NCBI RefSeq assembly: GCF_000003195.3
Contig: NW_018396411.1
Location: 205,379 to 269,378, forward strand
Reading direction: 5' to 3'
Origin: Sorghum bicolor
Taxonomy: Eukaryota > Streptophyta > Magnoliopsida > Poales > Poaceae
DNA: 64,000 bases
This document shows positions 1 to 11,532 of this stretch, in pieces. Position numbers and translations under genes: made by a program. The stretch's first letter is position 1; each line of letters starts with the position of its first letter. Under the pieces are notes generated by a model. The model did not search any database and was not told the DNA's origin. It saw nothing but the letters and a program-made list of their open reading frames with translations.

Positions 1-3000
1 TTTCACTAAGTCAACTCCGAAGAACCATCTTTCTCCAGGTTCTGACCAGTGTAACGGAGTTCGACATCGGCGACCATACAGTGCCTCAAAGGGAGCCATT
101 TTGATACTCTCTTGATAGCTATTATTGTAGGAGAATTCTGCTAGAGGCAAGCAGTCATCCCACTTATCTGGAAAATTCAGGGCACAAGATCTTAATAGAT
201 CTTCTAGGGTTTGATTTACCCTTTCAGTTTGCCCACCGGTTTGAGGGTGGTAGGCTGTGCTGTATAAAAGCTTAGTGCCCAAGGACTCATGTAAACATTT
301 CCAGAATTGGGAGACAAATTGTGTGCCTCTATCTGACACTATTGTTTTTGGCACCCCATGCAGACTTAGGATACGGTCGAAATAAATCTTAGCATAGGTG
401 GAGGCAGGATACAATAGCTTTACCGGTAGAAAATGTGCTGTTTTGGTGAGACGATCTACTATGACCCAAATGGAATCAAAGCCCTTGGCCGTCTTGGGCA
501 ATCCTACTATGAAATCCATACTTATGTCATCCCATTTCCATGCGGGGATAGGCAAAGGTTGCAACTCCCCAGCGGATTTGAGATGAATGGCTTTGACCTT
601 TCGACAGGTGTCACATTGGGCCACATAGCGAGCTATTTCTATCTTCATTTTTGTCCACCAAAACCTTTGCTTCAGGTCCTGATACATCTTATTGCTTCCC
701 GGATGAATAGAATACCTCGTGGTATGAGCTTCATCTAGGATTTGCTGACGTAGCTCAGGTACCTTTGGAACCACTAACCGGTTCTTGAACCAGATTACTC
801 CCGCATCATCCACCTTAAAGTCTGTGGGTGCTCTATTAAAAATCTTCTCTTTAAGATGTCTCATGCCTTTGTTTTCTTTTTGTGCCTTTATGATTTGAGC
901 CTCGAGATTGAAATCAATCTTTAAATTGGAAAGGCTTCCTTGGGAAATCATTTCTATTCCCAAGTTCTCTAGCTCTTGGCACAAAGTTATATCCCTAGGC
1001 GTCACTGTTAAGCAATTACAGTGAGCCTTACGACTGAGGGCATCCGCTACTATATTTGCCTTACCAGGGTGATAATGCACCTCAAGGTCGTAATCTTTAA
1101 TTAGTTCTAGCCACCTTCGCTGGCGCATATTAAGCTCAGCTTGAGTAAAGATATACTTCAAGCTTTTGTGATCTGTATATAGATGACATGTGTTTCCCAA
1201 CAAATAATGACGCCAGATCTTTAATGCGTGTACCACGGCGGCTAGTTCGAGATCATGGGTCGGGTAATTCTCTTCATGAGGTTTGAGTTGTCTGGAAGCA
1301 TATGCAATTACGCGACCCCCCTGCATCAGCACACAGCCTAATCCGATTCCTGATGCGTCACAATATACATCAAAGGGTTTTTCAATATTTGGCTGGGCTA
1401 AGACAGGTGCTGTTGTCAACAACCTTTTCAGAGTCTGAAAAGCTTGCTCACATTGGGGTGACCAAACAAATTTTGTTTGACTTTTGAGCAAGGTTGTGAT
1501 TGGTTTGGCGACTCTGGAAAAGTCCGGGATAAAACGACGGTAATATCCCGCCATGCCCAGAAAACTACGGACCTCATGTACCGTAGTCGGGGGTTTCCAA
1601 TTCAACACATCTTCTACCTTGCCTGGGTCTACAGCGACTCCTTCCGCTGATAATACATGACCCAGGAAATGGACTTTGTCCAGCCAGAACTCACATTTGC
1701 TGAACTTGGCATATAGCTGATGCTCCCTGAGACGGGTCAGCACGATTCTCAAGTGTTCAGCATGTTCCTTCTTAGTTTTGGAGTAAATCAAAATGTCATC
1801 GATGAAGACGACCACAAATTTGTCAAGTTCTGGCATGAAGACAGAGTTCATCAGGTACATAAAATGGGCCAGTGCGTTGGTCAACCCAAACGACATCACC
1901 AAGTATTCATACAGCCCATAACGGGTTGTAAAAGCTGTCTTGGGTACATCTTCCGGCCTAATTTTAATTTGGTGGTACCCTGATCTCAAATCAATTTTTG
2001 AGAACACTTTGGCCCCAGCTAGCTGGTCAAACAATAAGTCAATGCGGGGCAAAGGGTACTTGTTCTTAATCGTCACCTCATTTAGAGGACGATAGTCGAC
2101 ACACAGCCTTAATGTCTGATCTTTCTTCTTCACAAACAAGGCTGGGCAACCCCATGGAGAAGAACTGGGCTGAATAAAACCCTTCTGCAACAACTCTTGT
2201 AATTGGGCTTTTAATTCGGCCAGCTCTTTCGGTGCCATTCTGTAGGCCCTTCGAGATATTGGGGCCGTTCCTGGTTTCAATTCTATACTGAATTGTACAT
2301 CCCGGTCCGGAGGCAGACCTGGTAAGTCTTCAGGAAATACATCCGGGAAATCTCGAACTACCGGGATATCTTCAACTTCAGACACATTAGCGGCATGAAC
2401 TTGCCCAATTGTCCGTTTGGGAGTAACTAATTGGATTAGCAAATAAGAACTCTCATTGGGCAATGGGATTTTAATGGTTCGGTGCAAAGTGTCTAGCACA
2501 ACCCCTCGTTGCGCCATCCAGTTCATGCCTAAAATGACATCAATCTCTTGGTCCTTAAGAACAATCATGCTAGTAGGAAAATTGTGCCCACCAAATTCGA
2601 TGGGTACTTGGTGAACCATTTCTTTAGACATCAGCCGTCCTCCTGGCGACTGTATATAAAAATGATCTTGTGTTTCCCCAATGGGTATGCCATGCTTTAA
2701 CACAAAGGTGCGATTGATAAATGTATGGGATGCACCAGAATCAAAGAGCATTAAAGCAGGATGCTTCGCAACAGGAAACGTACCCATCATCACTGGTTCA
2801 CCCTCTGGAATTGTCTCCACTTCAGTATGGAAGACTTGCCCTGTCTTCTTTACCGGTCTACCTTTCTGTACCTGTTGCCCTTTTTGAACCCCAGTTCTGA
2901 ACTGACCTGGCTGGGGTTGGCCCATAGGTGGCCTTGGAAAGGTAGGGTTAGTTTGACGGGGAAAAGGGCACTCTTTAGAGAAATGCCCAGGTTTACCACA

Positions 3001-3993
3001 ATTGAAGCAAGGGTAATTGTGGCTGGGCGGAGCAGTAGGGCGAACACCCGGGGCGTTCGGCTGGCGTGGTGCAAAAGCGATGGCAGTAGGTCGAGAATAT
3101 ACCTGCTGCCCGGGTCTGTACTCTGGAGGGGAGAAAGGACCACGATAAGGTAACGGCGTTTGGATACGTCCGTGGCCCTGTGGATGATAAATGATCCTCT
3201 GGCGCTTTTGACCGCGACCAGAGAAAGAAGAGGAAGCAACCTTCTTCTTGGCTTCCTTATGCTTCCTATTCTTCTCCTCTGAGGCGATAGCAATATTTAC
3301 CGCCTCATAGAAAGTAGCATTTTGGCAAGTGGTCATCATGGTCTGAAGTTTAGTATTTAGACCACGCATGAAACAGGCTTTCCTCTTTCTGTCAGTGTTC
3401 ACATGATCCGTGGCATATTGAGAGAGATGATTAAACCTTGCCACGTATTCCATAACACTTTTATCGCCTTGCTGCAAGGCGAGAAACTCTTCGGCCTTCA
3501 TGGCCATGAGCCCTTCGGGGATGTAGTGGGCGCGGAACGCGTCCCTAAACTCGGTCCAGGTAACTTGGTGTCCGGGAGCTTGAATAGCTAAGAAGTTCTC
3601 CCACCAGGCACCTGCAGCTCCCCGAAGCTGCTGAGCTGCAAATAAGGGTTTCTGAGTTTCTGAACACTGAATCAAACTGAACTTATGCTCCATGGTTCGG
3701 AGCCAGTCATCCGCTTCTAAAGGCTCATCGGCCTTAGTGAACACCGGGGGCCTGGTCTCGGTAAAGTCCACATACCGAGCCTCTCCGTCCCCGTTACGCG
3801 GTGCTCTGATGTTTGGAGCAGAGTGTGTTTGACGCTGTGCTAGCTCGCGCAGCAAGCGAGCATTGTCAGTTGTGGCACTTAGCAAGACAGCAATGGCGTC
3901 AGCCAAAGAAGGTGGAGCAGGTGGAGGGTTGGGGATATCATCCCCTCCCTGGGATGTCCCAGCTCCATCGGATCCGCGAGTACGCATCGGCAT
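1..3993 (-). CDS. gag-pol: G1 gag-pol polyprotein (Gag, protease, RT, RNase H, integrase), 3' end beyond window
   Basis: Retrotransposon polyprotein, starting at the ATG at 3993 and open for all 1331 visible codons. I checked that the start, protease, RT and integrase motifs share one frame. Gag carries a CCHC zinc knuckle (CX2CX4HX4C) at about residues 329-342. The protease has an intact catalytic D-S-G at about residue 418. The reverse transcriptase has the catalytic F-I-D-D near residue 730. RNase H begins with a D-A-S-G motif around residue 879. The integrase HHCC zinc finger ends in C-D-T-C near residue 1127, and a catalytic Asp sits in S-D-R-G-T-Q at about 1220. The reading runs off the window in the integrase C-terminal region; the chromodomain is visible only in the tandem partner at 9763-10770. 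The product would act in cytoplasmic virus-like particles and in nuclear integration. G2 has two stops and a mutated protease by comparison, so G1 looks the younger or better preserved copy. Confidence 0.93.
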   Translation of the reverse strand, partial: MPMRTRGSDGAGTSQGGDDIPNPPPAPPSLADAIAVLLSATTDNARLLRELAQRQTHSAPNIRAPRNGDGEARYVDFTETRPPVFTKADEPLEADDWLRTMEHKFSLIQCSETQKPLFAAQQLRGAAGAWWENFLAIQAPGHQVTWTEFRDAFRAHYIPEGLMAMKAEEFLALQQGDKSVMEYVARFNHLSQYATDHVNTDRKRKACFMRGLNTKLQTMMTTCQNATFYEAVNIAIASEEKNRKHKEAKKKVASSSFSGRGQKRQRIIYHPQGHGRIQTPLPYRGPFSPPEYRPGQQVYSRPTAIAFAPRQPNAPGVRPTAPPSHNYPCFNCGKPGHFSKECPFPRQTNPTFPRPPMGQPQPGQFRTGVQKGQQVQKGRPVKKTGQVFHTEVETIPEGEPVMMGTFPVAKHPALMLFDSGASHTFINRTFVLKHGIPIGETQDHFYIQSPGGRLMSKEMVHQVPIEFGGHNFPTSMIVLKDQEIDVILGMNWMAQRGVVLDTLHRTIKIPLPNESSYLLIQLVTPKRTIGQVHAANVSEVEDIPVVRDFPDVFPEDLPGLPPDRDVQFSIELKPGTAPISRRAYRMAPKELAELKAQLQELLQKGFIQPSSSPWGCPALFVKKKDQTLRLCVDYRPLNEVTIKNKYPLPRIDLLFDQLAGAKVFSKIDLRSGYHQIKIRPEDVPKTAFTTRYGLYEYLVMSFGLTNALAHFMYLMNSVFMPELDKFVVVFIDDILIYSKTKKEHAEHLRIVLTRLREHQLYAKFSKCEFWLDKVHFLGHVLSAEGVAVDPGKVEDVLNWKPPTTVHEVRSFLGMAGYYRRFIPDFSRVAKPITTLLKSQTKFVWSPQCEQAFQTLKRLLTTAPVLAQPNIEKPFDVYCDASGIGLGCVLMQGGRVIAYASRQLKPHEENYPTHDLELAAVVHALKIWRHYLLGNTCHLYTDHKSLKYIFTQAELNMRQRRWLELIKDYDLEVHYHPGKANIVADALSRKAHCNCLTVTPRDITLCQELENLGIEMISQGSLSNLKIDFNLEAQIIKAQKENKGMRHLKEKIFNRAPTDFKVDDAGVIWFKNRLVVPKVPELRQQILDEAHTTRYSIHPGSNKMYQDLKQRFWWTKMKIEIARYVAQCDTCRKVKAIHLKSAGELQPLPIPAWKWDDISMDFIVGLPKTAKGFDSIWVIVDRLTKTAHFLPVKLLYPASTYAKIYFDRILSLHGVPKTIVSDRGTQFVSQFWKCLHESLGTKLLYSTAYHPQTGGQTERVNQTLEDLLRSCALNFPDKWDDCLPLAEFSYNNSYQESIKMAPFEALYGRRCRTPLHWSEPGERWFFGVDLVK

Positions 3994-4208
3994 CTGTTAC
4001 AAGAATCATAGATACCTGTTACCACGTAAAATTCATAACACAGAACATATCTTACATTCTTCCATTCGCTTATTAAACATTAGTTAGATACACACCAAGA
4101 GTAAACAAGTACAACTTTTCAAACCAAAAGAGAACTTATAGCACAAACCCGAACCCCACTACGGCAAGCTAAGACCCCTACAACGACGTTGTCCTCGGTT
4201 TCACCGAA

Positions 4209-4913
4209 CTAATCGGTGTGGCCAGAGCTGTAGCCCGGGTCGTCATTGCCATCATCTTGATTACCCCCTGGGTTGTGGTCATCGGGGTCGGACTCCTCTC
4301 CATCACTGAGGCCTGGATCGGGTTCTCCATCGTCTGCCAGCTCGCCATCCGTATCCATTTCTCCTTCGCCGGGAGGTGGATGGAGTTGATGATACAGATT
4401 AAATGCAATATCACGATACTGCATAGCCAAGTCATTGACTGTATCCAAGTGATGTGCCAGCTCCAGTTTCTCCAGCTGGAGCTGGTCCTCTCGTTGCCAC
4501 GCGACATCCCGTTGTGCGGTGACCGTGGCCGCCATCTTCACATACAAATCCTTAAGATACTTTGCCTTGCCCAACTTTGCGTTCATCCTAGTTAGCTCAT
4601 GCCTATGGGTGCTCCTAGCTTCTTCCTCTCGGGCAATGGCTGCATTCCGCTCCTCCACCATCCGGGACAACATAGCTTCACAATTTTCTGTAGCTCGTTT
4701 TTCTTTGGCCAGTTGAGCTTTAAGTTTGCCAATCTCCATAACATTGTACATTCTCTCTCTCATCACCTCAGTCAACTCGGCGGACAACCTGTCCACCTCC
4801 TGCTGAGGCGGTGAACGGCTACTACTGGCTTGATCACTGCGTGGAGCTAGCTGATGTCGGGGAACTCCTTTTGGACCAGTCCGCTTACGCGGGGTCTGCT
4901 TCTGACGAGCCAT
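4209..4913 (-). CDS. G1 accessory ORF upstream of gag: histone H3-tail-like N-terminus, coiled coil, acidic tail
   Basis: Intact 234-codon ORF between the primer site and gag, on the same strand, ending 215 bp before the gag ATG. I do not recognise it as a named protein family. Residues 2-23 (beginning MARQKQTPRKRTG) align with the histone H3 tail at 15 of 21 H3 positions with one inserted residue. Equivalents of R2, K4, Q5, T6, R8, K9, T11, K14, R17 and Q19 are kept; T3 and S10 are replaced by Gln and Arg. Residues about 37-165 are rich in Glu, Lys, Leu and Ala with heptad-like spacing, which suggests a long coiled coil. From about residue 182 the tail is strongly acidic with many Asp and Gly. 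No catalytic motif is seen. The G2 copy at 48517-49216 is related but frameshifted. Extra ORFs beside gag are known in some plant gypsy elements; the role here is unknown. Tethering to chromatin or mimicry of H3 is inference only. Confidence 0.8.
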   Translation of the reverse strand: MARQKQTPRKRTGPKGVPRHQLAPRSDQASSSRSPPQQEVDRLSAELTEVMRERMYNVMEIGKLKAQLAKEKRATENCEAMLSRMVEERNAAIAREEEARSTHRHELTRMNAKLGKAKYLKDLYVKMAATVTAQRDVAWQREDQLQLEKLELAHHLDTVNDLAMQYRDIAFNLYHQLHPPPGEGEMDTDGELADDGEPDPGLSDGEESDPDDHNPGGNQDDGNDDPGYSSGHTD

Positions 4914-5271
4914 CCTGTAGAAGGTAAGTTTAGATGAATAAGAGAGACCTTAAAGGTTAGCAAGAATAGGATTGATTCTATTCACCCAACCCAACAAGGA
5001 GGAAGGAACTTAACCAGTTAATACATCATGATGCATGCACGAACTTACAATTCCTACTAACAATTCGTAACAACAGTACCTTAAATTTTTACAACATAGG
5101 GCAATACTTTATGTTGCTCCACCATACCACTTCAAAAATTCTAAGAAAGCCTATAGACAGGGGTAGATTAGGACTAAGCACTTGGACTCAAAATAGGCAG
5201 GTTCATAATATTAGTTCCAAACGAATTTTTGAAGTTTTTCAAAAGGTTCAGCAGCCATCTTGGCAACGAAT
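4914..5271 (-). other. G1 untranslated leader between primer site and accessory ORF
   Basis: About 360 bp with no convincing ORF on the element strand. It corresponds to the leader of G2 at 48158-48516, where packaging and dimerisation signals normally lie in LTR retrotransposons; no specific motif was identified. Confidence 0.6.
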
Positions 5272-5283
5272 GCTCTGATACCA
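5272..5283 (-). promoter_or_regulatory. G1 primer binding site (initiator tRNA-Met type)
   Basis: On the minus strand the sequence TGGTATCAGAGC lies two bases after the LTR end. This is the usual plant initiator-Met tRNA complement used to prime minus-strand DNA synthesis. It fixes the strand of the element and shows that the LTR at 5286-9558 acts as the 5' LTR of the body to its left. Confidence 0.93.
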
Positions 5284-5285
5284 GC

Positions 5286-8200
5286 TGTGGCAGAACCTCC
5301 TAAGTGTTTGGGCCCACCGACACCTGCCATTGTCCTAAGGACCTCTGACGGTGATGCCGGGAGTCCTCCCACTTTAGAAGTCCGATGAGCATTGCTGGGC
5401 GCTCATTCCACTGCTACCTGTGGCGTACCAAGCTGGCTCGTCCTGACCACTGGTAATGGTCAAACAACGAGAACTGTTTCTTCTCGCCCTTACAGGATAG
5501 CAAGTGGCCACCTTAACACCAGGATCATTCGTTGCGAAGATAAAGCAGTAACTCAACGACACAAGACCAAAATAATATTTCAGAGTAAAACAGCGGAAGT
5601 ATTACATAACTTAATTTATAAAAGGAGTTCTTCCAAATAGTAGAGTGTTATTACAAGCCTGGTCCAGCGGAGCAACTGAAACTTTAGTACAGACAGAACA
5701 AATTTACAGACCCTGCCCATGGGTCGCGCTCACTCTTCTTCGTCGTCAACCTCAACGACGGTCACACAACAGGGTCCGAAACAAGTCGGCTCCTGAGCTT
5801 CACCTGCAACAGGGGTATTGAAACCCTGAGTACGGGAGTACTCAACAAGACTTATCCGACGGGAAAAGAGGAGAATTTAGGGATGCAGGCTTAGGGTAGA
5901 CAAGGGGTGGCTGAGCAAGGAGCCAAAGTGTTTTGCGTAAAAGCTTACTAGTAGTGCATCCTTATTTTCAAGTTTTACCCCGAATTCCTCCCTCACAGAG
6001 GCAGAGGAATTCGAGGATAGTCTATCTGGTTGTTCCCCACAGACGAATCCGTGAGTTCCTAGTCCTATCATTAAGTATTATTTATTGATGGTCATAGCTT
6101 CATGTCGCTATGAGTCCGGGAATTGGGATCCGAACCTCATGAGACATTTTCCCTTTTCTCATTTTATCACTTAGTTGCATATTTAACTACGATGAGGGTC
6201 GAAGGAATTGAGTCTCCCAATCGGGGAGCAACGACGATTCGAATCGCTTAGCAATCCAGCTGGAGTTCCTAACCACCCGACATATGTAGAACTAAATCTT
6301 GCATATGTCAACCTAAATCAAGCTCTCCCCAAATCTGACCAGGTTCGCGGCACCCGAGAGCACAGTACTCCACCATCCTACAGCCGATCTAGATGTTTTC
6401 CGGTCATCTCAGATCCGTAAGGTGGGTACACACTACTCTCGCCATCTTTCCACTCCCAGTGCGCGAGTAGCTGTTCGCGTCGGGGGATCACAAGACTGGG
6501 CTTACCGGAGGCAAGTGGCTAGTACTATAAATTCTCAACCCAGCAGGCCATCAACGGAACGGTCCTTAATCGACACAGTCGGAGACACTACTTTAAGACT
6601 CCATTCTTAGAGCAAGTCCACCGACCGGTCTCAACTTAAAACATCATTGATCATAAGTGTATCCCACAACAACCCTTCAAACTTTCTTGTTTAAAAACCT
6701 ATCTAGTAGCAGGGCTAAGCATTGCTACGCAGTTTTAAAATAAACAGGTGTCAAGGACAGGATAACAGATATCAAGGTAGTAAATGCAGCAAGTAGGTTA
6801 ACCCAATTCTTAACTACATAATGCAGCATTTTCGATTTACAAGTGATAAAAGATTCAAAACATTCAAGGAGGGGTTAATGCATCCGGGGCTTGCCTTGGT
6901 TGCAGGGCAGAGAGGGACCCTCGGAGACTTCCCAAGTCTCGGATCCGACTTCCTCGAACGGAGCACCGACCTCGGGGTTCGGTTCAACGGGCGCTCCTTC
7001 GGTCACGGACACTATACGCAAAATGATGAATGCTTATGATATGCGTATGGCAATTATGCAAGATGGACCGAATTAAGTACGATTTGCCTTTTTAATGCAA
7101 TACAGAGTTGTCACTAAATAAAGTTGTTTACAATTTACTGTTTTTACCCAAGAGATTGCATCAGTAAATTAAAACTCCTTTTAATTCCTAATTATCCTGA
7201 ATTAACTAATTATTAATCCTATTTACCTTAATTAATTCTTAATTAACTACTAATGACAGTACTTAAGCATTAAGGCTAAATAATAATCAAATGCCAAAGG
7301 TCATTAGGGTTAATGACCTCAGGTCATTACACAATCTCAAAATCACTCAACCCTAATCATGAGGATTTAATTAATTATTGTTTAATTATTTTGGAATTAT
7401 TACTTAAGTACTAAATAAGGGTTTATTAATATTTTACTCAAACATAATCCAAATGCCACCAAATTTTGTGTGGAGCCAGGGAATAATATTCAGAGGCTCC
7501 CCACAATTTTTGGTGATTTTTGGACATACAAATAAATTATTAAAAATCATACAAGTTTTATTTGCTAATTAAAGGGTCAATTTTTGTATCCTTGCAAACT
7601 ATTAGAAATCAGAACCTAGTATTTTTCTTGGATCCTACATATTTCAGAGAGTTTATACAAAAATTCTCATTATTTTTGGATCATCACACAATTTAATACC
7701 CAAATTCAAATATAAAACAAAAACTGCATAAAAGAAAAAAAAACAAGACACTGCAGCGGGTGGCCGGATTTCGGCCCGCAGGCCGGCCCGCTTCGGCTCG
7801 GCCCGCACGGACGCTGCGCACTCCGCCTCCTCTCCGCGCGGTCGCTGACAAGCGGGGCCTGCTCGTCAGCCCCCCCCCTCCCTTCCTTCCAGCGAGACGC
7901 TGATAGGACGACCCCGCCTGTCAGCTGCGTCTCCTACGCGCACGGCGGCGCTGCCGCAGCTCCGGCGGCCGCTAGCGAGGTCCCTGGCCCCCGCGTGCGC
8001 GCGCACCAGCTCCGCCTCACCTCCGCGGACCCCTCTCTACCACGAACTCGCGCTCTACTGTCTTCTTCCTATCGCAACCGCGTCACCGGCGGACGGCCGC
8101 CATGGCCGACTATCGGCTGACCACCAGGACCCGGTAGAGTGCAAGCCGACGGCCTAGGGAGCTCCCACAGGGGTTGGGGAGGATGGTGCTCACGCTGCAA

Positions 8201-9558
8201 GTCTCGGGGAAGCAGCTGAAGCCGCTGGCGACGGGAGCAGTGTCGTCGGGCGGGGGCTCTGGCTCCGGCAAGCTCGTTCCGGCAATCCTGCTCACAATCA
8301 CAGAGAGGGAGCGAGCGCATGAGCGACCGGGGCACGAAAAGAACGTGAAACAGTCGCCCGTGGGGTGTGATACTCACTGGAACACCGTGGCCACGGGAAG
8401 AACTCCGCGGCGGCGGTCTCGGCCGGAGTTGGAGAAGAGGGAGGAGCTCTGGCGTTTGAGGGGGTTAGGGCGTGAGCTTGGGGGTGCTCTGGTTCCGCAA
8501 GGAGATGGCGAAGACACTGGGTTGCTCAATTTGGCTCGGGAAGGAGTGGTTAGGGCGAATTTGGAAGAGAAAGGCTCGTCGGGTTCCTTGGCTCAGGACG
8601 GAGGGAATGCACGGCGTCGTCCACGCTGCGCTCAAGTGGAGGGGAAAGCAAGCCCGAGGCATCCACGTCGCCTGGCGACCCTGGCAGCAAGCAGCTGCGT
8701 GCACTCACGCATGCGCGCGGCGCTGCTCGCGCGGCAGCCGCGCTGGACAGGGAGCCGGTGATCCCTATCGGATCACTGTAGCAACCCCTATCTTCCCCCT
8801 TTTGTCCCCTTGCGAAATTCAGCCAAAATTTGAACTAAAGCCCAATTTCCACCAAAACAAAAGTTGTGCCAAATTTTGCAAGCTACAAATCATATTTAGG
8901 TGTCCCAAGCTGATTCTCACTGGAAATAGATTAATTTTGCCAGACAGTTTGAAAATCAAACTCAAACCAAAGAAATTCCAAATTTTTGAATTGGGGCAAA
9001 ACAGAATTTCCAAAATTACTTTTGATTTTGTATAACAACTTGAAAAACTCCCAACATGAAAGTTGCTCAACTTTTTGTGCTCTACAACTTTCATGTTGAC
9101 CACTTTTCAAAATTCCAAATGGATTTTGAATTGGGCTTTTAAGTTGGAAAAGGGGACACTTTCTGGAAATCTGTATTTTCAAAATTACTTTGAATTTTGT
9201 GTTGAAACTTCAAAAACTCAAAACACCAAAGTTGTACATCTTGCCAAGAGCTACAACTTTGCTTTTGAACTCAACCTCAAATTTTGCTTAGTTTTTGACT
9301 TATGTAAAAGGGGACAAATCTAGGATCCAGAAATCAGGGTTTCCCCCCCTTAGCTTTTCGGAAAACTTCCACCCTAGGGTTTTAGCAATCACACAAGCAA
9401 CAACACACCACAGAAGCACACTCTACTTCCCTAAGCTCAAGCAATCAAAGTAAACTTATTTTAAATTGATGCATACTAATGTGCTTTAACAATTATGCTT
9501 TGCAATGCTCATGATGACATGATCCGTTGTTAGTAACCGTAACATCAAAGATGTTACA
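5286..9558 (-). repeat. G1 complete LTR (4273 bp), shared by two element bodies
   Basis: On the minus strand it starts TGTAACATC and ends GCCACA, so it has TG...CA ends. It follows a polypurine tract on one side and precedes the primer site on the other. It is colinear with the G2 LTRs but clearly diverged, so G1 and G2 are related subfamilies. It holds AT-rich outer parts, an AAAGTTGT-type inverted repeat at 9052-9098, a CpG-rich block at about 7750-8776, and a short palindrome around 7312-7328 (AATGACCT C AGGTCATT). ORFs of 187-195 codons in the GC-rich block are not matched by intact frames in G2 and are not called as genes. Confidence 0.92.
7750..8776 (-). other. CpG-rich island inside the G1 LTR
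   Basis: A sharp change from AT-rich to GC-rich DNA in mid-LTR. One edge is marked by the inverted repeat GTGATCC/GGATCAC at 8758-8776. Equivalent blocks occur at about 45000-45670 and 54905-55865 in G2. The GC-rich segment has no protein-coding frame shared between copies. It may be a promoter/5' leader region or an old captured fragment; the sequence alone does not decide. Confidence 0.55.
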
Positions 9559-9595
9559 GCCCTTCCCCCTTAAAGAAATCTCGTCCCCGAGATTT
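9559..9595 (-). promoter_or_regulatory. G1 polypurine tract and adjacent stem-loop
   Basis: On the minus strand AAGGGGGAAGGGC lies directly before the LTR start at 9558 and would prime plus-strand DNA synthesis. Just upstream a perfect 8-bp inverted repeat, AAATCTCG / CGAGATTT with a 4-nt loop (9576-9595), is conserved in the same place in G2 at 54104-54123. Confidence 0.85.
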
Positions 9596-9762
9596 AAAAC
9601 CTTAGGGTAAGTAATGGAAAAGGAAATTTGTCAAAATTCTTTCATCTTCAACTTTTCCATAAGGCAAGGGGTTGGGGAAAATACTTCATTATATGCATAT
9701 ATGTACATTAAGTACATGGCTTTGGCGACTCTGTTTCTTCACTGGAGTACATCCTCTGGTTA

Positions 9763-10770
9763 TCATATATGGTCCTGAAGAGATGCATAGAATTCAGGAA
9801 AATTCTCTAGCAAGTAATCTTCAGATTCCCAGGTGGCTTCTTCCTCAGAGTGCTGGCTCCATTGTACCTTATACCATTTGGTGGTTGTCCTTCGAGTAAC
9901 TCTAGCTTTTTGATCCAGTACTCGGATAGGATATTCCGAATAAGTTAGATCTGGTTCAAGCTTTACATCTTCAATATCTTGAACTCGATCTGGTACCCGA
10001 AGACACTTTTTCAGTTGAGACACATGGAACACATTATGTACCCCGGATAATCGTTCGGGCAGTTTAAGGCGGTAAGCGACCTGCCCACATCGGTCAATAA
10101 TTGGAAATGGACCAATGTAACGAGGCGCTAACTTGCCTTTAACACCAAAACGATTTACTCCTTTCATTGGGGATACTTTTAAATACACATGATCACCTTT
10201 GGCGAACTTTAATGGTCGACGTCTTTTATCAGCGTAACTTTTCTGTCGGGACTGAGCAACTTTCAAGTTATTTTGGATTTGTTTCACTTTGTTCTCAGTC
10301 TCTTTCACTAAGTCAACTCCGAAGAACCATCTTTCTCCAGGTTCTGACCAGTGTAACGGAGTTCGACATCGGCGACCATACAGTGCCTCAAAGGGAGCCA
10401 TTTTGATACTCTCTTGATAGCTATTATTGTAGGAGAATTCTGCTAGAGGCAAGCAGTCATCCCACTTATCTGGAAAATTCAGGGCACAAGATCTTAATAG
10501 ATCTTCTAGGGTTTGATTTACCCTTTCAGTTTGCCCACCGGTTTGAGGGTGGTAGGCTGTGCTGTATAAAAGCTTAGTGCCCAAGGACTCATGTAAACAT
10601 TTCCAGAATTGGGAGACAAATTGTGTGCCTCTATCTGACACTATTGTCTTTGGCACCCCATGCAGACTTAGGATACGGTCGAAATAAATCTTAGCATAGG
10701 TGGAGGCAGGATACAATAGCTTTACCGGCAGAAAATGTGCTGTTTTGGTGAGAGATCTACTATGACCCAA
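9763..10770 (-). pseudogene. pol: G1 tandem partner: integrase core to chromodomain (polyprotein 3' part)
   Basis: C-terminal part of a gypsy polyprotein. It contains the integrase catalytic core with S-D-R-G-T-Q and a following core Glu, the integrase C-terminal region, and a chromodomain ending in W-Y-K-V-Q-W-S-Q-H-S-E-E-E-A-T-W-E. By alignment with HP1, two aromatic cage positions look kept (Tyr and Trp) and the third appears to be His, as in the divergent chromodomains of Del/Tekay elements. The frame ends normally at 9763. Upstream it is separated from 10722-11473 by a one-base deletion near 10752 relative to the copy at 1-1173, so this body is broken even though most codons are intact. 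The ATG at 10770 is only where the frame reopens. Confidence 0.9.
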
Positions 10771-11473
10771 ATGGAATCAAAGCCCTTGGCCGTCTTGGGC
10801 AATCCTACTATGAAATCCATACTTATGTCATCCCATTTCCATGCGGGGATAGGCAAAGGTTGCAACTCCCCAGCGGATTTGAGATGAATGGCTTTGACCT
10901 TTCGACAGGTGTCACATTGGGCCACATAGCGAGCTATTTCTATCTTCATTTTTGTCCACCAAAACCTTTGCTTCAGGTCCTGATACATCTTATTGCTTCC
11001 CGGATGAATAGAATACCTCGTGGTATGAGCTTCATCTAGGATTTGCTGACGTAGCTCAGGTACCTTTGGAACCACTAACCGGTTCTTGAACCAGATTACC
11101 CCTGCATCATCCACCTTAAAGTCTGTGGGTGCTCTATTAAAAATCTTCTCTTTAAGATGTCTCATGCCTTTGTTTTCTTTTTGTGCCTTTATGATTTGAG
11201 CCTCGAGATTGAAATCAATCTTTAAATTGGAAAGGCTTCCTTGGGAAATCATTTCTATTCCCAAGTTCTCTAGCTCTTGGCACAAAGTTATATCCCTAGG
11301 CGTCACTGTTAAGCAATTACAGTGAGCCTTACGACTGAGGGCATCCGCTACTATATTTGCCTTACCAGGGTGATAATGCACCTCAAGGTCGTAATCTTTA
11401 ATTAGTTCTAGCCACCTTCGCTGGCGCATATTAAGCTCAGCTTGAGTAAAGATATACTTCAAGCTTTTGTGAT
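10722..11473 (-). pseudogene. pol: G1 tandem partner: RNase H end and integrase zinc-finger fragment
   Basis: Continuation of the truncated polyprotein. It starts in the RNase H region at the junction with the LTR stub near 11473, then covers the RNase H-integrase linker, the HHCC zinc finger (C-D-T-C) and the first integrase core Asp, and stops after the one-base deletion near 10752. Gag, protease, RT and most of RNase H are missing. The open frame extends artificially to 11591 through LTR and satellite; those codons are not part of the protein. Nucleotide identity to the matching part of 1-1173 is about 99.6 percent by eye. Confidence 0.88.
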
Positions 11474-11532
11474 TTGCAATGCTCATGATGACATGATCCG
11501 TTGTTAGTAACCGTAACATCAAAGATGTTACA
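11474..11532 (-). repeat. G1 5' LTR stub (first 59 bp)
   Basis: Matches the outermost 59 bp of the complete LTR (9500-9558), with the terminal TGTAACATC on the minus strand abutting satellite at 11533. The inner side joins the RNase H coding region at 11473/11474. About 4.2 kb of LTR plus the 5' half of the internal region has therefore been removed by one deletion. Confidence 0.85.

Larger units (their letters stand above)
1..11532 (-). mobile_element. G1: Ty3/gypsy chromovirus (Del/Tekay type), head-to-tail tandem sharing one LTR, cut by the window edge
   Basis: Minus-strand LTR retrotransposon. Read from high to low coordinate it gives a 59-bp LTR start (11532-11474), a fragment from the RNase H region to the chromodomain (11473-9763), a polypurine tract, a complete LTR (9558-5286), then directly a tRNA-Met primer site, an accessory ORF and gag-pol running off the left edge. 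The segment 1-1173 recurs at 10303-11473 with about five differences. The offset, about 10.30 kb, equals one LTR plus one internal region. A simple insertion would have target DNA after its 3' LTR. Here the primer site follows, so two element bodies share the LTR. The domain order RT-RNase H-integrase-chromodomain identifies a chromovirus. The outer target-site duplication cannot be checked because the other end lies outside the window. Confidence 0.9.

Noticed and set aside
8174..9035. ORFs of 187-195 codons in the GC-rich part of the G1 LTR
   Set aside because: They lie opposite to or across the LTR, are not conserved as frames in the G2 LTRs, and show no domain. GC-rich DNA has few stops.
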